Shown in pieces: positions 44,110 through 55,154 of a stretch of 64,000 bases of DNA. Source of the stretch: Liolophura sinensis (taxonomy: Eukaryota; Mollusca; Polyplacophora; Chitonida; Chitonidae); the NCBI RefSeq assembly GCF_032854445.1, contig NC_088300.1:39336458-39400457 (forward strand), given 5' to 3'. A model generated the notes under the pieces. It was not told the DNA's origin, did no database searches, and was given only the letters and a program-made list of their open reading frames with translations. The position numbers and the translations under genes are program-made. Position 1 is the stretch's first letter. Each line of letters opens with the position of its first letter.

Positions 44110-46137
44110 GTTTAGTTTGGCACACGACATGCGATACCTCGTCTAATTTTTTCTCGCCCGACATGCTGTCGGTCCGAAATACGAGCAGTGTGCGAGATGA
44201 TACTGCCTGTGTTCTAAATTTACCACGGCTCTGATACTGTCTTAGTCAGCAAGCATCTTGCCTCGTTTCCAGATGTGTGTCTGTGAAAAGCCGATCCGAC
44301 GGCCAGTTCCTGCTGTGAATTGGAGGATAAAAAGAGATAACATCTCCAAACTCACGCCAGTGGAATTTTGATGAACAGTCAGCATCTAAAAGAGGCGTTG
44401 TCTTGAAGTGTGGCAAGAAGTGGTGTAACTGCCATGTTTATTGTTAATTTAGGTTTTAAGCTGATTCGGGAACCAAACTCTCTAAGCTGTCCATGTATTG
44501 ATGAAGACTATCTATATCACCATGACAACGATTTTGTGGCGCTGAATCACGTTTGGTTATACTCCTGGGTAAACACCTGTGATATACTGAACGTGGTAAA
44601 TTCTGACACCTGCTTTTATTTATTAATTTATTATATTCACCAATATAACCAGTTTCATATCAGAGTATCGTGCATGTCATGGCTTCGTGACATCGCCCTC
44701 CCAAGAATACTCAGGTGACCACAGGAGGGTACTGAAGTTTTTATTTTCATTTTCCTCTACTGCTACTTGTACAATTTTGTTTTCACACATACCCATATGG
44801 GTTTATTTAGCGTCGGGCGTTTATCCTTAAGCGTGTACACACAGGAAGCGGAATAATATTATATTTCCTTTAGCCAGTCAGCTATATTTAGCTGTAACAA
44901 CATTTTATATTTTACGTAACAACACAAGCTCCACATATGGATATTTTGGAAGACCATATATTCTTGCAAAGAAAATGAAGTTTGAACACTTTTTCTTACT
45001 CATAATCTTAGAGAAACGAGACAGCACCTGGTTAAAATTAATTCAATGGAAAGCAGGATACTCAAGCTTTCTAAAAAGTATCATACTTTGTTATTTTAAG
45101 GACATTTCACCGAATAACATCTAGAACAAAATGACAATACTGCACAAATGGCTGGTGAATCGAGGCAGCGGATCCTATAGCAGTAGGCCTACTGAGACAC
45201 GCTGTTCAAATTATACAGATACGTTTTTTGTCGTTCATTTCAGCGTTTAGTCAGCAGTTTCTAAATAGTAATTGTCAGCGCAAAATTCATTTGGGATGCC
45301 GAAGGATTAGAAGACGACATCTCACCGGACAACGCTTAAAATTAATTAAATCTTATGGCCTTTTTTTCTCTGATTTATTACAACTGAAGAACTTAAATTT
45401 TGCTCCTTCGTCTACGTACAAGGGGTGTTTTTCTGTTTGTTTTTATAAAGTACAGTAAAATTATTGAAACGCCGTGTTCAAACCGAAGCGCTTTCTCTGA
45501 CGTCCGCGATAACTAGATCAACACTGCTTTCATCTTAGAAGCCACAGCCACAAAATTGAAGCATGAAAGCCAGCGACAGTCGAAAACCTGCATCAGTCTC
45601 AGTGGTGCTTAGATTTATTTCCATTTGTTTCAGAATTGAGCATGAGTCTAGTACATCAATTATATTGTAATTTCGTAAACATTTGACGGGGATCAAAATC
45701 ACCAGCCCAAGCCCTCTGGGGGCTACGACCTGAACAAGGAAAACCCCGGCCGTGCATCTAAGGCTCGATGGAGTTCCTTGTAAATGATATAGTAGGCCTA
45801 TTGTATCAATAGTTCAAGCTGTGGAAAAAATATTCTTCCAGTATGCCCAATTTTCGAGAAAACTATATTCATCACTTGGGCCTTCATCGCCAGTACACAG
45901 CTTTTATCTGCCACAGCCTACTGCTTAGACTATTATACGGAAAATACCCTCGATGCTAGAGTATAAAGGCACTCGAAACGTGACGTCATCTTGCTCTCGC
46001 TAATCGAGACTTACTGAATGTGTGTCAAGCGTAGTTTCACTAAACTTTTACCGGGTTGAGAAAAAAGTCTAGAAAAATATTTAATGCCGGTTTAAGATAC
46101 TTTGAATGGTAGTCTTTCAGTGGACATAAACATTAGT
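44110..46137. other. Intergenic, no gene seen
   Basis: The 102-codon ORF at 44410-44718 and the 76-codon ORF at 45228-45458 lack domains, splice borders or signal sequences. No tandem arrays. Confidence 0.4.
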
Positions 46138-46355
46138 CAGGAACTGTCTTTCACTTTAAGCATAAGCTCGGCTTCAACAGTGAAAGTCATGCCTGTTGCT
46201 ACCTCGTTTGGCGCTGGGAGAATAGAGCAAAGAAACAGGACTGGTTGACCCGATGTCAGTATAATGTGACTGGGTGGAGCGTCATGGCTGCGTGACGGTG
46301 TCATCGGCATGATACTTACGTGGCTGCAGCACTTTGGCGGCATGGACTCACCCTG
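46138..46355 (+). mobile_element. tRNA-derived SINE (family B), 5' truncated
   Basis: Plus-strand sense: TTGGCGCTGGGAGAATAGAG, CAAAGAAACAGGACTGGTTG, GTCAGTATAATGTGACTGGG and the 3' end GGCGGCATGGACTCACCCTG. The minus strand has an open frame of 75 codons preceded by CAG, which imitates an exon; the match to 42225-42450 shows it is repeat-derived. Confidence 0.75.
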
Positions 46356-46454
46356 CCACAAGAAGACAAAGCATATGTAGTCCTACATACACCAATATGA
46401 CTCCTCATCGCCATATGACTGAATGATTGTTAAGTAAGAAGTTAACCCCAACCA

Positions 46455-46455
<1 letters not shown>

Positions 46456-46484
<29 letters not shown>
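46456..46484. repeat. (CATA)n microsatellite
   Basis: About seven uninterrupted CATA units. Confidence 0.9.
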
Positions 46485-46485
<1 letters not shown>

Positions 46486-47104
46486 GTATAGCATTAATGA
46501 ACCATATCCACCGTGAATTTCGCTTGTGGAATAATTTTCGAGACATGTTATAACTAGTGAAAAGCTACACATGCATTATGTAACATACTAAAACTATATG
46601 TCTACAAGAAAAGATTTTCTTATGTTTTCAAGTTTGACGGAAGTTATACGGGGCAGATGGGTTAAATGTCTTTCGCAAAAGTTGTGTAGGTGCCAAACAG
46701 TGTAGGCTAAAGGGACGTGTGCTAAATCTCCTATTTCCTCCCTCTACCTCACCCTAAGCGAAAAACCCCGAGACCAGCATCATTTAGTTGTAAGACTTGG
46801 TTACTCTACCAGTTCAAACTACCGGTACTTCAGTCTGAACCGGTTGCTCAGAGCAATCGATGTATGTTTAATAGTTATTGAACATGTATGTTTAATAGTT
46901 ACTGAACTGTGTACAAATAAACCCCCTTTTCTTGCAATGAGGTGTCAATTTTGGAATCGCTATAGATGGTACAGGGAACTGAATATAGGCCCCAGTGTTC
47001 AGAAATCCACTTGACAAAAATAACCGCCACCTTTGATAAAGATGTTACAACCACGGAGAACGGATAATATTTCGGGGGAAAAGCGCGAAGAAAGCGTTAA
47101 ATAC
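46485..47104. other. Intergenic, no gene seen
   Basis: Non-coding. A short duplication ATGTATGTTTAATAGTTA(C/T)TGAAC lies near 46860-46908. Confidence 0.35.
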
Positions 47105-47400
47105 TTAAAACTATTTACACCAAGTAGAAAACCTTAGCACCAGAGAGAAAACTTTTACACTAAGGAGAAAACGTTTACATCATGGAGAAAACGTTTACAC
47201 ATGGAGGAAACGTTTACACCATGGAGAAAACGTTTACACCTTTGCACCGTAGTGATAAAAGAAAAACTTAGGCCGCAGAGTAAGCGATTGCACGAAAGAG
47301 AAAACCTTTACACAGTGGAGAAAACCTTTATACAGTGGAGGAAACCTTTACACAGCGGAGGAAACCTTTACACCGCGAAGAAAACACGTGTACCCAGATA
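47105..47400. repeat. About 20-bp GGAGAAAACSTTTACAC repeat
   Basis: About a dozen degenerate units (ATGGAGAAAACGTTTACACC; GTGGAGAAAACCTTTACACA). Small open frames here are repeat artefacts. Confidence 0.8.
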
Positions 47401-47574
47401 AAAAGTTTATACCTTGGAAGAACCAATTATATGTTTTTCAAAATTTATAGCTGGATTTATGAACTTTTATGTTTCTTGTTTCTGGATTCGAAGTTGTGGC
47501 ACCATTGTCCAGTGGGCGATCAGCTCATCAATATGTATAGTACTGACCGTATTTAATTGCTATTTTCGTTTATA

Positions 47575-47695
47575 CATGTATAAAAAATCATATATAAAAA
47601 TCGTATATAAAAATGGTATATAAAAACCATATATAAAAAATCGTATATAAAAATCGTATATAAAAACCATATATAACAATCGTATATAAAATCAT
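47575..47695. repeat. About 15-bp ATATAAAAATCGT tandem repeat
   Basis: Eight to nine copies alternating TATATAAAAATCGT and TATATAAAAACCAT. Confidence 0.85.
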
Positions 47696-48261
47696 TCCAT
47701 TTGTTCTCTATTAATTATTTTTATGTCATAATGTTTGTTTTCACCTCGTTAGCCGTCAGATAAGGCAATTAATGTGCAATTTCTCTCTCAACACTATTTA
47801 CCGTCTTCCCCTGTTTACAAGGTTCTACATGAGAACAAAGCCTTGATGGATGTGAAAGAATTTTATTTATTGAAAAATACAAGCATGTATTAAATGGAAA
47901 TCGCCGTCCTTGATTCGTATTTAACATATAAAACTATATACTTTGGCCTGTTTATAAGGCGTGACAACCATATAGTATTTTACTGGGATTATCCTATTTG
48001 ATTTCTGAACTGTGTTAAATGTAAGTGTATAAATTCAGGTCTTTGATCACTGCTTCTGGCTTTGCGTTGTTAAGCGACCAGTGATATCAATTAAACACTG
48101 ACCATACTGTAAATAAACCATGTTAAATAGATCATACACCCATAAACATGCCTTTACACCACTAGCACTCAGTATCCTTGATGAGAACGAAAATTAAAAA
48201 CTGCAGTAGGAATACAACGATGTAGAAATTTAAGAGTGTATACATATATTTATATATATGT
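47696..48261. other. Intergenic, no gene seen
   Basis: Nothing recognised. Confidence 0.35.
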
Positions 48262-49088
48262 ACAAGACATCCTGGTACAAAATGTGCAGTAGGTGTCCAG
48301 GTGCATCATGCGCATGTCTGTCACCGTGCCTGCCATGCGGGCTGAACTGACCAGGGCATTATAAAGACGTAGGCCCTATCCAAATAATACAGCAATTAAG
48401 CAAGTACACCCATGTTGAGACGTGTCTAGAACGAAAACTGGCACACACCAACACTTACAATCTTCGTTCAACCAAAAGCCTGCGCTTACAAAAATAATAC
48501 AAATACATTTTAAGACTTTTATTCAGTGAAATTTCTCTCTACATAACATAAATTGGTGAAAAACAGAATTCAGCTATCGGTAGGATTTGGAGGATATTGG
48601 TAGGATAACACATGGCATCTAATTTAATGCTTACACCAAAATGATCAAAGAACATGCATGTGAAGATGTTGCATTTATTGGCTTTTTGTCTCAAATATGA
48701 TTCCTCGTAATGTACAAGTGAGATACTTGCGATTCCATGAACTTAAAATGTGCTTGTCTCATCCAACGACCGACTGGTAACTCCACATTATCGAGTTAGA
48801 GGATAAAAAATCATATAATATATCGAACACTTCATTCAAGACAGCTGATTTGTTGTCGGTGATAAGTGAAGCTAAATTAACGTATTTCAAACATGTGTGA
48901 ATTATTTAAGTGTGAGCTGCATTGAAACTGAAAACGCGTGATATTGTTTGAAACAGTCGTGTGTATTTGTGATACACGGTGCGTGATGTCTGTTTGTGGC
49001 ATGGTGTTGGCAAGATCTTAACAAGTATACTCGGTGCGGATTCGCGTCGACAAAGGAATACCGCGGACAGTGATGTTAGTTTTAATGG
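48262..49088 (+). repeat. Direct duplication of about 0.8 kb, copy 1
   Basis: Shares ordered blocks with 52638-53431: ACAAGACATCCTGGT, GTGTCCAGGTGCATCATG, GAGACGTGTCTAGAACGAAA, CAAAGAACATGCAT, GAAGATGTTGC, TTGGCAAGATCTTAACAAGT and AGTTTTAATGG. Diverged by substitutions and short indels. Confidence 0.9.
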
Positions 49089-49144
49089 ATGTAGTCAACT
49101 ATATATACTTTCGCTGTTATAGTTCGAAATAATTATTCACATTT

Positions 49145-49198
49145 ATATCACGCCATACTCAAGAATTTTTCACTGATATCATGGCGACACTATACATA
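49145..49198 (-). mobile_element. SINE family A tail fragment, diverged
   Basis: ACGCCATACTCAAGAATTTTTCACTG and ATGGCGACA are complements of the SINE tail region (longer run split: ACGCCATACTCAAGAA / TTTTTCACTG). It follows copy 1 of the duplication as 53436-53575 follows copy 2. Confidence 0.5.
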
Positions 49199-49257
49199 TA
49201 TATTACGTATGGATAGAACAAACCGGAGTGTCCGGTGGAAGTTAAACATAATCGCCT

Positions 49258-49435
49258 TCAAATAAATGATGTTAAGCACGACGTGAAGCCCCAAGCACAC
49301 GCTCAAATAAATGATGTTAAGCAGCAGGTTAAACCTCAAGCACACACTCAAATAAATGATGTTAAGCAGCAGGTTAAACCCCAAGCACACATTCAAATAA
49401 ATGAAAAGTTCTTAAGCACGGTGTTAAACACCAGC
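49258..49435. repeat. 45-bp tandem repeat, four copies
   Basis: Unit AATAAATGATGTTAAGCAGC plus AGGTTAAACCCCAAGCACACACTCA. Its AAATAAAT and GTTAAACACC words look derived from a SINE tail. Confidence 0.8.
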
Positions 49436-49843
49436 ACATCCATAAATGAATCAATCTATCAGTCAGACAACTAACAATGCATACAGTAGAGGCGTTCAGC
49501 TCATTTTCTGAGTTTCCTTCCTTTTTTTAATGAAACGGTAAAAAATGCTATGAAATACATATGCATGTAAGCCTTATATGATCTGCCCAATATATGAACC
49601 GTTCAGTAAACAATTGAGGGGAGAAAACTCTTCCCGCTTTACTAAACAGGTACACACCATCAACCAATAGGCCTCCTCTGAATTATCTCCCGTGTTACAC
49701 GACAGCGACTATAACGTAACGCCAAATTAGTTTTTGAGGCGTGAAAGTACGAGAAGTGGGCTCTCCCCTGTTAAAGTATGCAATATGAAGGTTATGTCAC
49801 GACACTGACAAATATTTCCTAAGCAACAGAGTGTGTAAACAGC

Positions 49844-49845
<2 letters not shown>
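49436..49845. other. Intergenic, no gene seen
   Basis: Nothing recognised. Confidence 0.35.
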
Positions 49846-49921
<76 letters not shown>

Positions 49922-49940
49922 TATATTATATTATATTATA
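49846..49940. repeat. (AT)n microsatellite followed by (TTATA)n
   Basis: About 70 bp of pure AT alternation, then five TATAT units. Confidence 0.95.
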
Positions 49941-51297
49941 GAGTCGCAGAAATGTCGGGAGATCTTAAATGAGGTACATATTTTTCAGCGTAAGAGTTCC
50001 CCGAAGCTGTTTATTGTATTTAACTAGGGCTAGAAGTTTAAAATCATCTAAGAATGGACATCAGCAAAAGAAACGATATTCCCCTGTAATATTTTGATGA
50101 TCTCCAAAGCTGTGTATGACGACCATAGTAAGTTGAGTATGCGCCCATACATACTGGCCTACCATACATTAATATACATGCCTGTGTACTTTTGGTTGGG
50201 TCAGGGTAAGATGATACAGGAGCACAACTTGCCCTGTACTCGTGTCACATTCCCGGTTATCCATGTCACATATATTTCAGCAGTTTTACAACAAACCCAG
50301 ATTTCCGCCTCCGTAAACAAGCATCACCATATCCAGTGACGTGTGTGAATGGTATTGTCGCCATTGATTGGCTGCTTGGAGACAAAGACGTCACTGCGTG
50401 TTTACGTGTACAATAACTGTCCGTTTTTGATTCGCATTTTCCGAGAGCTGCTGACTAAGGCTAAGACAGAATTTATACTACTGACTTGTGTGTTAAAACC
50501 GTCAGGGTCAAACGCGTATCAAATGTTAAACCGAAATTTGTCGATCAGTCTAGTGTAGATACATCATTAATGGGCTGCATGAGATTTGAACACTGATTAA
50601 TGTTCATACAGCCAATCATGTTTAGGTCTTTTGAACTTGACCCACTGTTGATTGACCTCTGCACAAAATGTGACATCAGCAGGAGATATATTGCTGATTT
50701 AATTTAAAAATTAATTTTAAAATGTGCTAAGGCAATTTTCCCCACGGGTAATTGTTTAATGTCATACAATTACAGACATCTCAAGACAATCCGAGCACAC
50801 ACTCAAAAACAAAACAACCCAAGGCGATTTATCTTTTTTAATTTTTTTCAGAAATCTAAATTGTGCCCATGTCAAGATAAATTTATTGATTTCATTTTTG
50901 TTTAAGGACATAATCAAGAAGTTTTCCCTTCGGTCAGTTTTATGGGTGGAAGCAAGAGCTGTTCCCGCCCCAATCCACCTATCACTGGCAAGTTACTGAA
51001 GGACTCCAACATGCGACGTACTGTTATGCACACCACGCATACTAGTGGACAAACCTATAAATTAATTCACCTCGTCGTTATATGATTCAAAAATTGTCAA
51101 CTACGATGTAAAACCACAGGCCCTATATATATACTTTAAAAAAATACAAATATATATATACGCATTGGTGGAAGAAATGTACAAACACGTATATCGTTTG
51201 TCTCGGATTGAAAGACAAGCGTCCACTACCTGCTCCCATCTCAAGATATTTTCATTCATGTATTTTTGTAGAAATACACATTTTACTTTATCAGTGT
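49941..51297. other. Intergenic, no gene seen
   Basis: ORFs at 50094-50339 and 50349-50558 have no supporting features. Confidence 0.35.
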
Positions 51298-51340
51298 ACA
51301 TATATTTATTTATTTATTTGATTGGTAATTTACGCCGTCA
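51298..51340 (-). mobile_element. SINE family A tail fragment
   Basis: TATTTATTTATTTATTTGAT then TGGTAATTTACGCCG: complement of tail plus AAATAAAT tract only. Confidence 0.6.
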
Positions 51341-51533
51341 GTGTATATATACTAGTATATAAGTTTTGATTTCATTGTTGTTTAACACCACACACAAGAT
51401 TTTGCCACTGACATGTTCAGATAAGGAGGCAACTTTCACACTATATAACATGACTTGTGGGTGACCAGTGTTTCCCACCCGCACGCATTACAGTACTCGC
51501 GGCTTCCGTTGTTGACTGAGTGATAGTTACTAT

Positions 51534-51547
51534 CCCCCCCCCCCCCC
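51534..51547. repeat. Poly-C tract (14 C)
   Basis: Run of C between duplicated CTTCCGTTGTT words (51505 and 51555 regions). Confidence 0.9.
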
Positions 51548-51817
51548 ACCCCAACTTCCGTTGTTAATGCGCGTAAGCTGAACGGAATGACCGAGTGATT
51601 AGCCATAACAGTATACAATCTCACAACGTGTTTTCACTGTCCTGACTTTGTACCATGTCACTACCATAAATACAATGGCTCACACTGTGTATGTATAGGA
51701 GTACATTATTGAACGGGAGATACACTGTACACATGTGCACCGATGAAATGTATTGAATATGCCCATTGTGATATACAAATGCCTGATCTGGAGTGAGAAA
51801 TTAAGGCAATTTGTAGG

Positions 51818-52214
51818 CTTCTTTAGCCATCACTATAAACCACCAAATTTAGCCATCACTATAAACCACCAAATTTAGCCATCACTAGAAACCACCAAAT
51901 TTAGCCATCACTAGAAACCACCAAATGTAGCCAACAATATAAACCACCAAATGTAGCCAACAATATAAATCACCAAATGTAGCCAACAATATAAATCACC
52001 AAATTTACCCATCACTAGAAACCACCAAATTTAGCCATCACTATAAATCACCAAATGTAGCCAACAATATAAATCACCAAATTTACCCATCACTATAAAC
52101 CACCAAATTTACCCATCACTATAAATCACCAAATGTAGCCAACAATATAAACCACCAAATTTACCCATCACTAGAAAACACCAAATTTACCCGTCAATAC
52201 AAATCACCAAATGT
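51818..52214. repeat. 26-bp minisatellite, about 15 copies
   Basis: Unit TTTAGCCATCACTATAAACC plus ACCAAA. Two variant classes (GCCATCACTA and GCCAACAATA) alternate in runs. Confidence 0.92.
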
Positions 52215-52637
52215 AGGAATGATATCTCAAAGTGATATCCGCCAGGGTTGACTATTGATAAAAAAAAAAAAACAAAAAAAAAAAACGTTAAACAATTTTT
52301 TCGTAGCTTTTGGCGTAAATGAAGTTTTCAATCTTTATGGCATTTTAGCCTATACTCAAGTCATTTATATATGTAAGCAGAAAATTTACTAATAAATGGA
52401 TTTTGCGACGGTTGACCTATCCAGACCTATATCCAAAGGAACTACTACTATATATACATGTATCTGTCGACGTACACATGCAGAATCAACTGGATATGAT
52501 AGCGTTAACGTGTAATCAGTTATGGATGCATGTATATACATTTTGCCATGCCAAGGCCAATTAAACAGTCAAGTCCAGCCGTCAATGGAATTATAAATAT
52601 AAGCGTATTCATGGATGTTTTGAAGGTGACAGGCAAT
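52215..52637. other. Intergenic, no gene seen
   Basis: Includes an A-rich stretch at 52260-52285; otherwise nothing recognised. Confidence 0.35.
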
Positions 52638-53431
52638 ACAAGACATCCTGGTGCAAAATGTGCAGTTGGTGTCCAGGTGCATCATGTGCATGTCTGTCAT
52701 CGTGCCTGCCATGCGAGCTGAACTGACCAGGACATTATAAAGAGGTATCCAAATAATACAGGAATCAAGCATCCATGTAGAGACGTGTCTAGAACGAAAA
52801 CTGATATACTCAATGGTAATTCATCGATCTTCGTTCAACTGAAAACCCACGTTTGGAGATCGACCATACTTAAAAAAACATAATAACAACACAACTTTAA
52901 GACTCGCTAAGCGGAATTTCTCTCTAAATAACGTAAATTGGCGGGAAAACAAAACAAGTTATTTCTAGGATAACATATCGCATATAATTTAATGTTTTAT
53001 ACCAAAATAACCAAAGAACATGCATATGAAGATGTTGCCTTTATCGGCTTTGTCTCAAATATATGATTCCTCGTACTGTAGCCTACAAGTAATTTAGTTG
53101 TGATTGCCGGAACTTATGATGTGCTTTTTTGTGTTTGTGTTCTTTTTGTCTTTTCATAGGGGCCATAATATATAAATCAACCAAAGACGGTCTCCAAGGT
53201 ATCGAGTTTCAAACATGTATGAATTATTTTATTGTAAACGCTTAAAACGCGCGATAATTTGACAAAGTAACGATATGAAACAGAGTAATGTCTGTTTGTG
53301 GCATGGCGCAAAGAAACACAGTGCATGATGTCTCTTTGTGGCATGGTTTTGGCAAGATCTTAACAAGTATACTCGATGCGGAAGCACTTCATAGGAATAC
53401 CGTGGACAGTGCATGATGCTAGTTTTAATGG
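52638..53431 (+). repeat. Direct duplication of about 0.8 kb, copy 2
   Basis: Partner of 48262-49088, in the same orientation, about 4.4 kb away. The copy has its own internal short repeat of GTCTSTTTGTGGCATGG near 53290 and 53330. Confidence 0.9.
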
Positions 53432-53435
53432 CTAA

Positions 53436-53575
53436 AAATTTATTTATTTATTTATTTATTTATTTGATTGTTTTTTTTACGCCGTACTCAGAAGTATTTC
53501 ACTTACACGATGGCGGCCAGCATTATGGTGGGAGGTAACCCACAACCGTCCGCAGGCTGGCTTAAACATTAAATG
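53436..53575 (-). mobile_element. SINE family A, 3' half
   Basis: (TTTA)n tail, TTTTACGCCGTACTCAG, GATGGCGGCCAGCATTATGG, then AACCCACAACCGTCCGCAGG; head missing. Confidence 0.8.
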
Positions 53576-54950
53576 GCTTCTTAACATTATAGCTAACTTG
53601 CATTGATAGACATTGTCAAGTAATGTTTAACAGGGCACATCTTGGGTAGAAAACAATATGTGGTATGTCTACATTATAGGTTTCTAAGCTTCATATATAC
53701 ACTGAGCCAAACGGGTTGATGTGGATGTATTTTATAGAACTTGCATGAGAACACATAAAACACTTGTTTTTTGTTTTCAGTAATGTTTGATGATATAAAT
53801 AATTTTCTTATTTCGGCAAAGAACTGAAGGAAGAGTTTGATACAAATCTCTTATTACAACGTTCACATTTCCGTTCTGCTCTCTCAGTTCTGTTGCCATG
53901 TTTACCTGTTTCAATTAGTTGTCTGTGAGAAGTTTTCAAGTTCAGTTCTGTGATATACGGGAAGATTCTTAAATGGTTTATAAAGTATCATGTAGAGAAT
54001 CCGAGCTGAGCATACAAATCAGCCTGAGTTAGAAACAAATCTATCATTAGTAATTTAAAGGCGGCAAAAAAACACGTTCCTTTGTTGAATAAGGACACAA
54101 ACTTCTCCAAACCCAGAAATATTTAACAAATATCCGACTAGTCATATACCCAGTTATCAAATTTGCATTCACACTCTAGTTTCATATATATAAATGTACA
54201 CTACTATAATTGTACAATTTTCACTGTTTAATACTTTAATCTATAATTTCACAGTTCTACACAATCTTGAGTATACTGAGATTCTGCGTATAATTCACCC
54301 TAAACAACCGCACTTAACAGTTTCCCAGTATTTTCAGGTAAATTTCAAATATATCATCGTTCATATATGTCTTAAATTCAGTTCAGATATAGATATAAAT
54401 AACTAAATAAAAACAAATTATTTCACTTAACTACATGTGCCTTTCCACCATACAGCATTGAATTTACCTATACACACACATATACAGACTAAATGCGGAA
54501 TATAATTAAGGGCCTAACCATGCTTTCGGTATTCCGATAGCTCAGTTTAATTTATCTCCAACACTTGCAGGCCTACATCTAAAGGACCGACATAGCCCCG
54601 AAAACCAGAATTAATGGGTAATACAGACGTTGCCATTTAAGGAGAGCTCGGAGGTGTGGGGCATTGTTCAGGTATCAATATAATCATTGGAACGGTGACG
54701 GTAATCTGACTTAACAAATGCATGCCATTTTTATCACACTAATGCAATTTGAAGCGTGTCAAATGAATCTCACCGGTATGAAAGGAACATTATCAAATGC
54801 CTTGTACAAACTGTGTTACGCGCCGTACTCAGGCGTATTCAGTTATGCCTTTGATTCACAACAAAAGACTACTCTACAATATTACATTACTCTCACGACA
54901 TGAGAAAACAAGCGGTTTTATTCAATCTGGAAGCACTTTCAGTTTCATGC
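53576..54950. other. Intergenic, no gene seen
   Basis: AT-rich. GCGCCGTACTCAGGCGTATTCAG near 54821 may be a small SINE-tail relic (split: GCGCCGTACTCAGG / CGTATTCAG). Confidence 0.35.
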
Positions 54951-55154
54951 TTAAAACGTGCTAACATTCCTCCTGTGACGAAAATCAGCGGGAGGTAAAA
55001 GGAGCCGCCGTCTATGTCACATGACATGACATCACAAGGCCGAAGGTAGCTCTCAGAGTTTGTGTACAAGTGCCCTACGAGAGAAAAACTACGATTTCTT
55101 ACATGTGTTTAATGGAGTTATGATACTGGCAGATTTCTTGATTTAACGACACAA

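Noticed and set aside
44410-44718. 102-codon plus-strand ORF
   Set aside because: Composition typical of chance AT-rich ORFs; no start context or homology cue.
46137-46361. 75-codon minus-strand ORF preceded by CAG and containing a perfect GTAAGTAT donor, resembling a terminal exon
   Set aside because: The sequence matches the 3' part of the family B SINE also present at 42225-42450 on the other strand, so the open frame and splice-like words are repeat-derived.
51818-52214. CRISPR-like array appearance of regularly repeated units
   Set aside because: Units are contiguous tandem repeats without unique spacers, in a eukaryotic genome; the same applies to the 28-, 43- and 56-bp arrays.
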